From Shewanella putrefaciens (GTDB lineage: Bacteria; Pseudomonadota; Gammaproteobacteria; Enterobacterales; Shewanellaceae), in contig NZ_CP066369.1 in the NCBI RefSeq assembly GCF_016406305.1, positions 2,374,501 to 2,438,500 of the forward strand: 64,000 nt of DNA. Reading direction: 5' to 3'. This document shows, one piece after another, positions 38,186 through 47,351 of this stretch (positions within the stretch are counted from its first letter, which is position 1; the number at the start of each line of letters is the position of its first letter). A program made the position numbers and the translations under genes. A model generated the notes under the pieces. The model saw only the letters and a program-made list of their open reading frames with translations. It made no database searches and was not told the DNA's origin.

Positions 38186-40030
38186 ATGTCCGCTAACCCA
38201 TCGTTTTTCAAGAGAATATGCTTATTTATCTGGAATATCCTTAACGGGACCCGCAAGCTTATCCTCAACTTAATCTTTTTTGGCATTTTAGCCATGATTG
38301 TGGTCGCCATTAGCAGCAGTGAAGATATTCAAGTCGAAGACAATTCGGCATTGGTGCTCAACCTTGCTGGGACCATTGTCGATCAAAAACAACAGGTTGA
38401 CCCCATTGAGGCGGCCCTAAAGCAAGGTAATAGCGGCAATGCCGATGGTGAAATCCTATTAGCCGATGTGTTGTATGTAATTGATAATGCAGTACAGGAC
38501 AATAGGATCAGCACCATAGTGCTCGATTTAGCCGATCTAAAACGTGCAGGGATCAGCAAACTGCAATCCATAGGGGATGCACTTAAGCGCTTTAAAGAAA
38601 GCGGCAAAAAAGTTGTGGCAATAGGGCATTACTATGAGCAAAACCAGTATTTTCTGGCCAGCTTTGCCGATACGGTTTACCTCAATCCCCAAGGCGCAGT
38701 CTCCCTCGATGGCCTAAGTCTCTATAGTTTGTATTTCAAATCGGCACTCGAAAAACTCAAAGTCAAGGCACACATTTTCCGGGTCGGCACCTTTAAATCC
38801 GCTGTAGAGCCCTATATGCGTGACGATATGTCCGATGCGGCAAAGGAAGCCAGCAATGACCTGCTCTCGGACATTTGGCAAAGCTACACTCAAACAGTAG
38901 CCTCGAATCGCAATATCGATGCCAATAGCCTGACACTGAGTGCACAAACCTACCTTAGTGAACTCGATAAGGCCCAGGGTAATTCCGCCGCCATGGCGGT
39001 CAATATGAAGTGGGTCGATTCACTCGCCACCGACGAAGAATTCCGCAAGACCATGCTTGAGAGCGTTGGTAAAGCCAAAAGCGGTGATAGCTTCAAGCAA
39101 GTTAGCTTCTATGACTATTTGACCTTAGTGACCCCGCTACCTAACTTTGTCGAACAGGACAGCGTTGGCATTATCGTCGCGAGCGGCACTATCTTAAACG
39201 GCAGTCAACCCGCTGGGCAGATAGGCGGAGACAGCACAACAGAATTACTGCGTAAGGCTAGATTCGATAAGCATATCAAAGCAATAGTCCTACGAGTCGA
39301 TAGCCCTGGCGGCAGCGCCTTTGCCTCTGAGCAAATTCGTCAAGAACTGTTGGCGTTAAAAGCCGCGGGCAAACCCGTGGTAGTGAGCATGGGTAGCCTT
39401 GCCGCATCTGGGGGTTATTGGATCTCTGCCAGCGCAGATTATATCTTCGCCACGCCAACCACACTGACTGGCTCCATTGGGATCTTCGGTATGATCACCA
39501 CGTTTGAGGATTCTCTGGCAAGCCTAGGTGTGCACACAGATGGTGTGTCAACGTCGGAGTGGGCCGGATTATCGATTACTCGTACCCTGTCACCACAAAT
39601 TGAAGCCGTTATCCAGCGCCATATAGAGCGGGGATATTTAGACTTTATCTCACTGGTGGCCAAAGAACGTAAAATGACGTTAGAACAAGTTGATACTATC
39701 GCCCAGGGCCGTGTTTGGAGTGGTAAAAAGGCGCTAGAACTCGGATTAGTCGATGAACTTGGAGACATAGATCAAGCGATTGCCAAGGCGGCAAAATTAG
39801 CGGATCTAACCCTGTTCGATACCCGGGTTATTGAACAGGAATTAACCCCTGAGCAGCTATTTATCCAACAGATGTTTGCTTCAGCATCAAGCTACCTACC
39901 CGCGTCACTGAGCCAGTCTTCGGTACTCGAGCAAATGTTGACACAGTGGACTGGCAGTTTAAAAACCATAGCTTCATTTAACGATCCAAACCATGTCTAT
40001 GTTTATTGTGACAACTGTGCGCTCAACTGA
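38186..40030 (+). CDS. sppA: Signal peptide peptidase, long form
   Basis: 614 residues, matching the E. coli 67-kDa SppA. It is membrane-anchored by a helix at about residues 27-47 and degrades cleaved signal peptides on the periplasmic side. Two tandem S49 domains are visible. The nucleophile serine is in VVSMGSLAASGGYW of the second domain; the catalytic lysine is in the first, within the FRVGTFKSAVEPY stretch. AAGGAG with good spacing supports the start. A strong terminator follows. Confidence 0.95.
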   Translation: MSANPSFFKRICLFIWNILNGTRKLILNLIFFGILAMIVVAISSSEDIQVEDNSALVLNLAGTIVDQKQQVDPIEAALKQGNSGNADGEILLADVLYVIDNAVQDNRISTIVLDLADLKRAGISKLQSIGDALKRFKESGKKVVAIGHYYEQNQYFLASFADTVYLNPQGAVSLDGLSLYSLYFKSALEKLKVKAHIFRVGTFKSAVEPYMRDDMSDAAKEASNDLLSDIWQSYTQTVASNRNIDANSLTLSAQTYLSELDKAQGNSAAMAVNMKWVDSLATDEEFRKTMLESVGKAKSGDSFKQVSFYDYLTLVTPLPNFVEQDSVGIIVASGTILNGSQPAGQIGGDSTTELLRKARFDKHIKAIVLRVDSPGGSAFASEQIRQELLALKAAGKPVVVSMGSLAASGGYWISASADYIFATPTTLTGSIGIFGMITTFEDSLASLGVHTDGVSTSEWAGLSITRTLSPQIEAVIQRHIERGYLDFISLVAKERKMTLEQVDTIAQGRVWSGKKALELGLVDELGDIDQAIAKAAKLADLTLFDTRVIEQELTPEQLFIQQMFASASSYLPASLSQSSVLEQMLTQWTGSLKTIASFNDPNHVYVYCDNCALN

Positions 40031-40070
40031 TCCCTTGGCTTAAGCACAAAAGACCGTTAAGTGCAGTGAT

Positions 40071-40096
40071 AAAAGCCCGAACCTTCGGGCTTTTTT
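40071..40096 (+). terminator. Terminator of sppA
   Basis: AAAAGCCCGAA/TTCGGGCTTTT stem closing a CC loop, then a T-run. Because of this hairpin the in-frame ATG at 40098 is unlikely to start ansA. Confidence 0.92.
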
Positions 40097-40157
40097 ATTG
40101 GGTTTATGCCTGTTAAATCGTATAATTAAGCCACTTGAAGCTAAGATAACCATAAGA

Positions 40158-41171
40158 ATGACTAAACGCTCCATTTACGTCGCCTATACTGGCGGCACTA
40201 TCGGGATGCAAAAAACCGATAATGGCTTTGTTCCCGTCGCAGGATTCCTGACTCAGTGTGTGCAATCCATGCCTGAGTTTTACCATGATGAAATGCCCTC
40301 ATTCGTGATCCACGAGTACTGCCCGCTGATCGATTCATCGAATATGGCGCCAACGGACTGGCAGATGATTGCCGATGATATAAAAGCCAATTATCAAGAC
40401 TACGATGGCTTTGTGATCCTCCACGGCACAGATACTATGGCGTACACAGCGTCGGCATTATCCTTTATGCTGCAGGGGTTATCTAAACCTGTGATAGTCA
40501 CAGGCTCGCAAATTCCCCTCGCCCAGTTGCGATCAGACGGTCAAACCAATCTGTTAAACTCCCTGTATATCGCCGCTAATTATCCGGTGGCAGAAGTGTG
40601 TTTATTCTTCAATAACAAATTGTTCCGCGGGAATCGTTCGACGAAAGCCCACGCCGATGGATTCGATGCCTTCGCTTCACCTAATTTTCCGCTACTGCTC
40701 GAAGCGGGCATTAAAATTAATCTACGTGCGGGCAAAATTGCCGTTCCCAGCGCGAAACCCTTAGAGGTCGCCAATATCAGTCCACAACCTGTGGGGGTCG
40801 TGACTCTCTATCCTGGGATCTCGACTCAGATTTTCGAAAACATACTCCAGCAGCCGGTTAAAGCACTGATATTACTGACCTTTGGAGTGGGTAATGCGCC
40901 GCAGGATGCCGCATTACTGAACACCCTTAAACAAGCGGATGAGCGCGGCATAGTGTTAGTGAACCTCACCCAATGTTTCCAGGGTAAAGTCAATATGGGC
41001 GGCTATGCGACGGGTAATGCATTGGCCAAAGCGGGGGTGATTAGCGGCGCCGATATGACCATAGAAGCGGCCCTAGCTAAGTTGCATTATTTGTTGTCTA
41101 AAAATCTACAGCCGAGCGAAATCAAAGCCGCTATGTTGCAAAATTTAGTCGGTGAGCTAAGCCCTGATTAA
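40158..41171 (+). CDS. ansA: L-asparaginase type I (cytoplasmic)
   Basis: 337 residues, close to E. coli AnsA (338). It hydrolyses asparagine to aspartate and ammonia. The first catalytic threonine is in YVAYTGGTIGMQ and the second in FVILHGTDTMAYTASAL, both hallmarks of the family. It lacks a signal peptide, unlike type II enzymes. The start MTKRSIYVAYTGG is chosen at 40158; AAG-AA just before it is a weak ribosome-binding site. The longer frame from 40098 begins inside the sppA terminator. Confidence 0.95.
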   Translation: MTKRSIYVAYTGGTIGMQKTDNGFVPVAGFLTQCVQSMPEFYHDEMPSFVIHEYCPLIDSSNMAPTDWQMIADDIKANYQDYDGFVILHGTDTMAYTASALSFMLQGLSKPVIVTGSQIPLAQLRSDGQTNLLNSLYIAANYPVAEVCLFFNNKLFRGNRSTKAHADGFDAFASPNFPLLLEAGIKINLRAGKIAVPSAKPLEVANISPQPVGVVTLYPGISTQIFENILQQPVKALILLTFGVGNAPQDAALLNTLKQADERGIVLVNLTQCFQGKVNMGGYATGNALAKAGVISGADMTIEAALAKLHYLLSKNLQPSEIKAAMLQNLVGELSPD

Positions 41172-41192
41172 TGCTTAATGTTTGTATTTAAA

Positions 41193-41226
41193 AATGAAAA
41201 AGCCCATTTACATGGGCTTTTTCATT
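41193..41226. terminator. Bidirectional terminator
   Basis: A perfect 15-bp palindromic stem AATGAAAAAGCCCAT/ATGGGCTTTTTCATT with a TTAC loop, between the convergent ansA and YeaC-like genes. Confidence 0.93.
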
Positions 41227-41239
41227 GTTCAAGCTCGCG

Positions 41240-41521
41240 TTACAGTTCTTCCGCTTTAAACTCGGCTATCGATTCACCGCGAAATTGCTTTTTCAATTCC
41301 GCTTTTGATAGCTCATTGATTTTACCACCCGCGGCAATGGTGAAATGCTCGGTCTGATCGAGCTTTCGCGCTTGATACATCATCACCACTTGCAGCGTTG
41401 ATTCACGCTGGGCCTCACTCAATACGCTACCATCTTCCCACTTGCCTAACTCGGCGGCACTGCGCAGCCTTTCGTAGACTTCGAGGGGCATTTGGTCGAT
41501 TACTTGATTAATGTCTGTCAT
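41240..41521 (-). CDS. yeaC: YeaC-like (DUF1315) protein
   Basis: 93 residues, soluble, with the family-typical opening INQVIDQMPLEVYERLRSAAELGKW followed by the charged region SEAQRESTLQVVMMYQARK. DUF1315 proteins are conserved small proteins without known function. The start codon overlaps the stop of the upstream zinc-ribbon gene by 4 bp (ATGA), so translation is coupled. Confidence comes from family resemblance only. Confidence 0.85.
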   Translation of the reverse strand: MTDINQVIDQMPLEVYERLRSAAELGKWEDGSVLSEAQRESTLQVVMMYQARKLDQTEHFTIAAGGKINELSKAELKKQFRGESIAEFKAEEL

Positions 41522-41835
41522 ACACTTTTCCGCTTATGCAATACGATTCTTATGCGCGTGATAAGATAACCCACAAAACCGAACACAAAACACACTCCGG
41601 CAATATTCGCCCGCAAGCCTTCGGCGGGTTCGCCACCCCAAAACCAAATCACCACCCCTGCAATAAATAACGTCATAGCGACAAAGCTTTGATTCATTAA
41701 GCTGCTGGATTTTTGTATATGGCTAATGCGTGCGAGAGACCCATTATCCCCGTCGGTTTTTGCCTGACAGTGGGGACAAGATGATGCCTTGCTCGACATA
41801 CGTTTGCGACACACGGGACATTCAATTAATGCCAT
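41518..41835 (-). CDS. Zinc-ribbon membrane protein
   Basis: 105 residues. An N-terminal zinc ribbon with two CXXC pairs (CPVCRKR and CPHCQAK, residues 6-9 and 20-23) is joined to two transmembrane helices (about 50-66 and 76-93) and a basic C-terminal tail. Many bacteria encode such small proteins; no function is established. It overlaps the downstream yeaC by 4 bp and starts 11 bp after the M14 peptidase gene, so the three form an operon. Confidence 0.8.
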   Translation of the reverse strand: MALIECPVCRKRMSSKASSCPHCQAKTDGDNGSLARISHIQKSSSLMNQSFVAMTLFIAGVVIWFWGGEPAEGLRANIAGVCFVFGFVGYLITRIRIVLHKRKSV

Positions 41836-41846
41836 ATCCGCCTCAC

Positions 41847-42974
41847 CTATCTTAGCTTATCAATAACTGCCAGCATGGCGATTAACGAGGCTTCACCTAA
41901 ATAGCTGCTGCGCTCAGGTGACCAACCCACAAAGGGATCCGCTAGGTTGTTATTGTCTTTAAATGGCATTTCAAGCGTATTCGATAAACACTCGAAGGTT
42001 TGCGCGACCCAGTTGGATGCCACGGTCAAATTCGCTTGGCCAGGCTCATCTTTGGCATAACCAAATTCCGTCTGAAAATCGGCGCTGGCTAAGGTGAGAG
42101 CTTGACTAAAATCCGCTTGTAGCTGTGCCAATCTGTCGTTATAGGCAGGCACACCTTCACACCCAGCGAGAAACACATAGGGTAAACCTTCATCCCCGTG
42201 CACATCGTAAAATAAATCCACGCCCGTTTGCTGCATCTTATTGACGACATGGTAAACCTCAGGGCTTTTTTCTAAGCTTGGGTTTTGCCATTCGCGATTA
42301 AGATTAATGCCGATGGCATTGGTCCGTAGATGGCCTCTGACACTGCCATCGGGGTTCATGTTAGCGACGATATAAAAGTTGGCTTTATCGAGCAGAGCCT
42401 TAGCGGTTGGGCAATCATTATCGAGCAAGCGATTCACTAACCCTTCAACTAGCCACTCGGCCATGGTCTCACCGGGATGTTGTCTTGCAGTGATCCAAAT
42501 ATTACGTTTAGCGGCATCGCCATTACCGACTTTCATCAAGGTAATATCGCGACCATCTAATGTCAGACCTAAATGCTCTAAAGTCACATCTGGGTGTAAT
42601 TGGGCACTGCTGAGCAAATCCAAATGACGCTCATAGCTATAGGGTGCAAAGTAAGCGATTTGGATAGCATCACACTCTAACTCAAGCTGAATACTTAATG
42701 TGCCATCTTGGTATTGTGTCGGTACGCGAAACCAATGCTGCCGATCGTAACTCGCTACGGCTTGATAGTCCTGCCACCCTTTTGGGTAAGATGCAGTGCC
42801 CGCGTTAATAATATTTAAGGTGTATTGATTACCCACTTCACCTTCAAATCGAAAATTAAACCATTGATAAAACTCACCGCCCGCATCTGGACGAATGGCA
42901 AGTTGGATATCATCTTTATTATCAAGGTTGACGACTTGGATATTTCCGCCATCAAAATTGGCACTGATCCGCAT
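41847..42974 (-). CDS. M14 zinc carboxypeptidase with N-terminal beta domain (CCP-like)
   Basis: 375 residues, cytoplasmic. An N-terminal beta-sandwich (about 1-115) of the type found before cytosolic carboxypeptidases precedes the catalytic domain. Zinc ligands are His166 and Glu169 in TARQHPGETMAEW and His259 in FYDVHGDEG. NREW at about 226-229 contains the Asn-Arg pair that binds the C-terminal carboxylate. The start MRISANFDGG at 42974 is favoured over a frame opening at 43025, which has no ribosome-binding site. Bacterial members are proposed peptide carboxypeptidases; the substrate is unknown. Confidence 0.85.
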   Translation of the reverse strand: MRISANFDGGNIQVVNLDNKDDIQLAIRPDAGGEFYQWFNFRFEGEVGNQYTLNIINAGTASYPKGWQDYQAVASYDRQHWFRVPTQYQDGTLSIQLELECDAIQIAYFAPYSYERHLDLLSSAQLHPDVTLEHLGLTLDGRDITLMKVGNGDAAKRNIWITARQHPGETMAEWLVEGLVNRLLDNDCPTAKALLDKANFYIVANMNPDGSVRGHLRTNAIGINLNREWQNPSLEKSPEVYHVVNKMQQTGVDLFYDVHGDEGLPYVFLAGCEGVPAYNDRLAQLQADFSQALTLASADFQTEFGYAKDEPGQANLTVASNWVAQTFECLSNTLEMPFKDNNNLADPFVGWSPERSSYLGEASLIAMLAVIDKLR

Positions 42975-43155
42975 AATGATTCCTAATAGATTATTCAAGT
43001 AAGGGCACGAGATGGCACTGAGCACATCTTATTTTATGGCCGATAGAATAAACCAAAAGCGCATCAGGGGAAAACGAAAGCCGTAAAATTCAACAAAGGC
43101 TAAATCAGTCGGCCTTTTATTGACCAGCTAGGGCTAAGCGGCGAAGTGATGTTCC

Positions 43156-43833
43156 TCAAACCGTAAAACTGTACCCCTGCCCGCGCACGGTATTGATTAA
43201 ATTACGCGGTAAACTGGTGTTGGCGAGTTTGCGCCTGGTATTGCTGATATGCATATCGAGGTTGCGATCAAAGCGGCCCAGATCTTTTTGCAATACAGAA
43301 CGTTGTAGCTCCTGCTTAGTGATCACTTGCCCCTTTCGCTCGAATAAATACTTAAACAACCTAAACTCTGTTTGAGTTAAATCCACCGCGCGGTGACCGA
43401 TAGTGATCCGGTAACTGGACTCATCAAAACTCACCGCACTCGCCACTGTCGGCTCAAGATGCGATGCCTTTGAATGGGCAAATATTCGACGTTCGAGCGC
43501 ATGCAACCGCACGATCAGTTCTTTAATACTAAAGGGTTTACACAGATAGTCATCGGCACCGAGTTCATAGCCTCTAATGCGGTCATCCTCATTATCCCGC
43601 GCCGAGATCATGATGACAGGGGTTGAGCATTCCCTTGCCTTTAACAGATCAAAGCCATTCATCTGTGGCATGACTAAGTCGAGCATGATGATGTCGGGAT
43701 TAAAGGCACGAATACCTGAAAGCCCCTCAAGGCCGTTAACCGCACATTCCACTCGATGACCTTGTGCCATCAGAGCATCGGATAACCAAGTTCTGAATAA
43801 GGGATCATCATCAACCAACAGTATTTTACTCAT
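43156..43833 (-). CDS. OmpR/PhoB-family response regulator (orphan)
   Basis: 225 residues. The receiver domain starts at MSKILLVDDDPLFRTWL; the phosphorylated aspartate is in DIIMLDLVMPQ (about residue 50), and the switch lysine is in DDYLCKPFS. A winged-helix DNA-binding domain ends in NTRRKLANTSLPRNLINTVRGQGYSF. No histidine kinase gene is adjacent. In S. oneidensis a similar orphan regulator (SO2426) has been tied to iron acquisition and metal stress, and this gene also neighbours a TonB receptor; orthology is inferred. The start at 43833 has AAGG overlapping it, and a longer frame from 43863 exists. Confidence 0.88.
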   Translation of the reverse strand: MSKILLVDDDPLFRTWLSDALMAQGHRVECAVNGLEGLSGIRAFNPDIIMLDLVMPQMNGFDLLKARECSTPVIMISARDNEDDRIRGYELGADDYLCKPFSIKELIVRLHALERRIFAHSKASHLEPTVASAVSFDESSYRITIGHRAVDLTQTEFRLFKYLFERKGQVITKQELQRSVLQKDLGRFDRNLDMHISNTRRKLANTSLPRNLINTVRGQGYSFTV

Positions 43834-43991
43834 CCTTAATATCCAAACGAGAATCGATATCATTTATATTAACATGACTATAATGATCACTCTAGTCTTA
43901 ATACAAGGGTAAAAATAAGTTTCTGCTAAATTGTGATCTTAGTTACAGCTTCATCGGCAAAATAGAACCTCAGCCCCTTTTTGTCCCATAA

Positions 43992-44015
43992 AAAAAGCGC
44001 CCGAAGGCGCTTTTT
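43992..44015. terminator. Terminator of the TonB-receptor gene
   Basis: AAAAAGCGCC/GGCGCTTTTT stem with loop CGAA. A run of T follows on the minus strand, 27 bp after the receptor stop. Confidence 0.9.
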
Positions 44016-44041
44016 ATCAAGTTCAGTCGGCTGACTGAAGC

Positions 44042-46558
44042 TTAGAACTTAACTGTCACACCACCATAGATGGTACGGCCAATAGTGTCGTAAACTTCAG
44101 GTACAGTACCACCATCACTACCGTTAGAAACCGTCACTGGTTTCTCATCAGTGAAGTTCTTAACCCCTAAGCTGACGCTGGTCATATCGTTGATGTGATA
44201 AGTACCAGAAATGTTATGGTACAGAATTGAATCAACCTTAGTACCTTCGGCTAAATCTGTCATCTCACCAATATAACGGTTGAAGTACATTACGCTCCAG
44301 TCGTCTTGGCCAGCAGAAATGCTGAAGTTGTTACGAACGCGGGCATAGGCTCCGAAGTTACCGTCAATAGTACCAGTATAATCTTCACCATCTTGCTCAA
44401 AGTTGATTAAGTAAGTGGTGTCGTTATTGATTTTCCAATCTAATCCTAGACCTTCAAAACCATAGGCTAAGTTAAAGTCGATACCACTTGTGTCCTGCGT
44501 ACCTACGTTGGTTAGTGCGTTGGTGAGGTTATCTAAATCACCATTTGGACCAATGTTGAAGGTTTCACAGGCTGTTGCATCGCCAGCATAACAAGCATCT
44601 AAACCAGCTTGTGTGTCCATACGTGCAATCGCGTTATCCACTTTGAAGCGCCAGTAGTCTAAAGTCACAGACATACCGTCAACATAGCTTGGTGAATACA
44701 CTAAACCAGCAGTGTAAGACTCTGATTCTTCAGGTTGCAGATCTGGATCTGAAGTACGATTCACGAGGATCTGTGGATCTTGAGCATTACCCCATGGATC
44801 GTCTAAATAATCGTATGAACCTGAGTTACCACCGTAGAGTTCACTTACGCTCGGCGCACGGAAACCAGTTGCCGCCACGGTACGAACCATTAAGTCATCG
44901 GTTGCAGCATAAGTTAAACCGATTTTCCATGTGGTCGCTTTACCAAAAGTAGAGTAATCATCTAAACGCAGCGCGAATTCACCGGTTAATTTTTCAGTGA
45001 AAGGTACGCTAACTTCTTGGAAAATAGAGATAACGTTGTAGTTACCATTAGTAGGATCTTGCTGAGCTGATGTGCTCTCACCCGCAATAACTACCTCATC
45101 CGGTGTGTAGAAACCGCTTTCACGGCGATATTCAGCACCAATCGCAAAACCTACGGCACCCGCGCTCAGATCGAATAGCTCACCATTTAAACCAGCAGAC
45201 AAGGTTTGTTGCTCGTTACCGCCTTTGGCTTCTTCGGTGTAACCAATGTCGTTCTTCATTTGCTGAGTTAATGGATCACCACTAAACCAAGCATCTGGAT
45301 TAGCATAGATAGAGGTCGCCATATCTGAAGCGTTGATAGAGTTTTCTACCGCAGTCTTCGCTTGGTTTTTACCGTAGGTATAAGTTACATCCCAGTTCAT
45401 ACCAGTATGGACATCTAATGTGCCCGCTAGGCCACCAGATAAACGCCAAGTGTCAGTATCCTGAGTATAAATACGAGGACCCACATCGTTAGTACGACGA
45501 CGGTAGTTAACTAAACCTTTTTCGTCCGCTTTAATGCCAGCCGCAAGCATATCACTGTCTAATGTTACACAAGGAGCACCAGCAGGAACACCGGCAGCAC
45601 CACATACATTTAGCATAATATCAGCAGGTTGCGCAGCCATCTGTTGATTTGAACGACGGTTGGTATAAATAGCGTCCGCAGTTAACACCACATCATTACC
45701 AAGCTCTTGTGTCATATTCGCGAATAAGCTACGGCGTTCGCTCGGCGTTTGATAATAGCTGTCTTGAGTAAAATCATATCCATATGGACGATCTACCCAG
45801 TTACCGTTCGCATCTTGAACCTTACCACCTAAAGTACCTTCAGGGATAAATGAGCTCGCACCTGGTTCAGTCCAATCACGGTCAGATTGAATTACACCAC
45901 GACGGTCAGAGTACGCCGCACCGAATGTGTAGTTACCGCCATCGGTATTAAAGCCGTACAGTGCACTGACGTCACCGCTCTGGCCATCGCCCTTGTCGGT
46001 ACCGCTACCGTTAAAGTCGAATTGGAAACCTTCGAAATCTTTCTTAGTGATAATGTTTACTACGCCCGCAATCGCATCAGAGCCGTAAACCGCAGAAGCA
46101 CCGTCTTTCAGAATTTCAACACGGGCAATCATAGCTACTGGGATAGAGTTCAAATCCACAGAACTGTCAGCACCTGAACCTGAGTTCACCATACGGCGAC
46201 CGTTCAGTAATACTAAAGTACGTTGTGAACCCATACCACGTAGGTCAACTTGCGCCACACCATCGGCGCCGTTGTTGGTGCTTGAACCCACCGCCGCACC
46301 AGCCATAGAGGTTTGAACCTGTAGCATTTGGTCAACGGAAGTAAAACCCTCGGCTTTAATCGCTGCAGCATCAATAACGGTAACAGGAGAAGCTGTTTCC
46401 ATATCTTGACGTTGAATACGTGAACCCGTCACTTCAATACGTTCAACTTTTGCTGTCTCTTCGGCTGCAAATGCACTTGAAGTCACAAATACACCCGTAG
46501 TGATAGATGTAACGATAGCTAAATTAATAGCTGATGCTACTTTGGTTCTTTTGATCAT
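44042..46558 (-). CDS. TonB-dependent outer-membrane receptor
   Basis: 838 residues. A Sec signal peptide ends at AFAAEE (about residue 32). The TonB box region and plug domain follow: VERIEVTGSRIQRQDMETAS, LLNGRRMVN and VEILKDGASAVYGSDAIAGV, then a 22-strand barrel ending in GGVTVKF, with the terminal aromatic. The plug is of the subgroup common in Shewanella and Caulobacter for uptake of peptides, sugars or other nutrients; iron is not specifically indicated. AGGGAG sits 9 bp before the ATG. Upstream is a 793-bp gene-free stretch with a CRP site, suggesting a long leader. Confidence 0.93.
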   Translation of the reverse strand: MIKRTKVASAINLAIVTSITTGVFVTSSAFAAEETAKVERIEVTGSRIQRQDMETASPVTVIDAAAIKAEGFTSVDQMLQVQTSMAGAAVGSSTNNGADGVAQVDLRGMGSQRTLVLLNGRRMVNSGSGADSSVDLNSIPVAMIARVEILKDGASAVYGSDAIAGVVNIITKKDFEGFQFDFNGSGTDKGDGQSGDVSALYGFNTDGGNYTFGAAYSDRRGVIQSDRDWTEPGASSFIPEGTLGGKVQDANGNWVDRPYGYDFTQDSYYQTPSERRSLFANMTQELGNDVVLTADAIYTNRRSNQQMAAQPADIMLNVCGAAGVPAGAPCVTLDSDMLAAGIKADEKGLVNYRRRTNDVGPRIYTQDTDTWRLSGGLAGTLDVHTGMNWDVTYTYGKNQAKTAVENSINASDMATSIYANPDAWFSGDPLTQQMKNDIGYTEEAKGGNEQQTLSAGLNGELFDLSAGAVGFAIGAEYRRESGFYTPDEVVIAGESTSAQQDPTNGNYNVISIFQEVSVPFTEKLTGEFALRLDDYSTFGKATTWKIGLTYAATDDLMVRTVAATGFRAPSVSELYGGNSGSYDYLDDPWGNAQDPQILVNRTSDPDLQPEESESYTAGLVYSPSYVDGMSVTLDYWRFKVDNAIARMDTQAGLDACYAGDATACETFNIGPNGDLDNLTNALTNVGTQDTSGIDFNLAYGFEGLGLDWKINNDTTYLINFEQDGEDYTGTIDGNFGAYARVRNNFSISAGQDDWSVMYFNRYIGEMTDLAEGTKVDSILYHNISGTYHINDMTSVSLGVKNFTDEKPVTVSNGSDGGTVPEVYDTIGRTIYGGVTVKF

Positions 46559-46858
46559 GAATGAATGCTCCCTAGATCTTACTATTATTTTTATGCTTAC
46601 AGCTTGTACAACTATTGCTGTACGAGTGTTGCGCTTGATACTGAGGATTCACTTTAATTCCGTCAACGCTCAATTTTTTAACCTAAATAATTTTATTGTT
46701 ATCAAATAACGATTACCTTGTTAATAATTGGTTTCAGTTAAAATCAAAATACCGAAAAATAATCCTTTGCAGATTCTTAAACCATCAAAAAACCACAAAA
46801 CTAGCGATTAAAACTGTTAATAACATAACATCCGATAAACATATAAAGACTTCAAAAA

Positions 46859-46874
46859 TGTGACTCACATCACA
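46859..46874. promoter_or_regulatory. Near-consensus CRP site
   Basis: TGTGACTCACATCACA is a perfect TGTGA-N6-TCACA, and the flanks (AAA before, CTTT after) also fit the full E. coli consensus. It lies 300 bp upstream of the receptor ATG on the minus strand. If it activates that gene, the transcript has a leader of roughly 240-280 nt. Confidence 0.75.
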
Positions 46875-46884
46875 CTTTTTAAGT

Positions 46885-47145
46885 TTAAAGATATAGAGTC
46901 CACAACACATAATGTCGATTATTTATTAAATGTTTATGCATACAAAAATACCCACGCACCAAGAAAGCCATATTTACAAAGGAAAAAGTCAGTATGGAAA
47001 TGATACAAAATGAATAGTTTGTAATTTTTATGCACCGCAAGAGTGCATGCAACATATACTCAACAATTAACATCCAAATTAAACAGCATGACAATACTAA
47101 AAATAACGAATTGAAATGATTAAATTTAAATCGAGTCTTGAGCAC
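46885..47145 (-). CDS. Possible small membrane protein (doubtful)
   Basis: An 86-residue frame with two hydrophobic stretches (about 15-32 and 45-63). It needs a GTG start with no visible ribosome-binding site and sits in AT-rich DNA where random hydrophobic frames are common. Its end is 10 bp from the CRP site. I do not recognise it and regard coding as unlikely. Confidence 0.15.
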   Translation of the reverse strand: MLKTRFKFNHFNSLFLVLSCCLIWMLIVEYMLHALLRCIKITNYSFCIISILTFSFVNMAFLVRGYFCMHKHLINNRHYVLWTLYL

Positions 47146-47303
47146 TAAATAAGCGCCATAAGTAAAGTGCAGTTATCTTTCAAAATACTTGTTTGCAAGA
47201 TTAAGGTAATTTAACGATTTATTAATAAATGTTACTTATTGGGTGGGGTGTTTTTTAAAACACACTTTCTATTGGTAAAATAATCCTGGAATTTAAGATA
47301 AAA

Positions 47304-47327
47304 AAATGGCGACCGAGGCCGCCATTT
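47304..47327 (-). terminator. Terminator of the ruv operon
   Basis: An 8-bp stem AAATGGCG/CGCCATTT; on the minus strand T-rich sequence follows. It lies 25 bp after the ruvB stop. Confidence 0.85.
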
Positions 47328-47351
47328 CTAAATACGATATTGATATTATCG

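Larger units (their letters stand above)
46559..47351. promoter_or_regulatory. Long AT-rich gene-free region upstream of the receptor
   Basis: 793 bp between the receptor start and ruvB's end. It holds a near-perfect CRP site (46859-46874), a candidate -35 TTGACG on the minus strand (about 46664-46669), an inverted repeat around TTGTACAACTATTGCTGTAC (46604-46623) and a GTGTTTT-TT-AAAACAC repeat (about 47248-47263). The only ORF is the weak one at 46885-47145. The region is markedly AT-rich relative to its neighbours. Confidence 0.45.
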
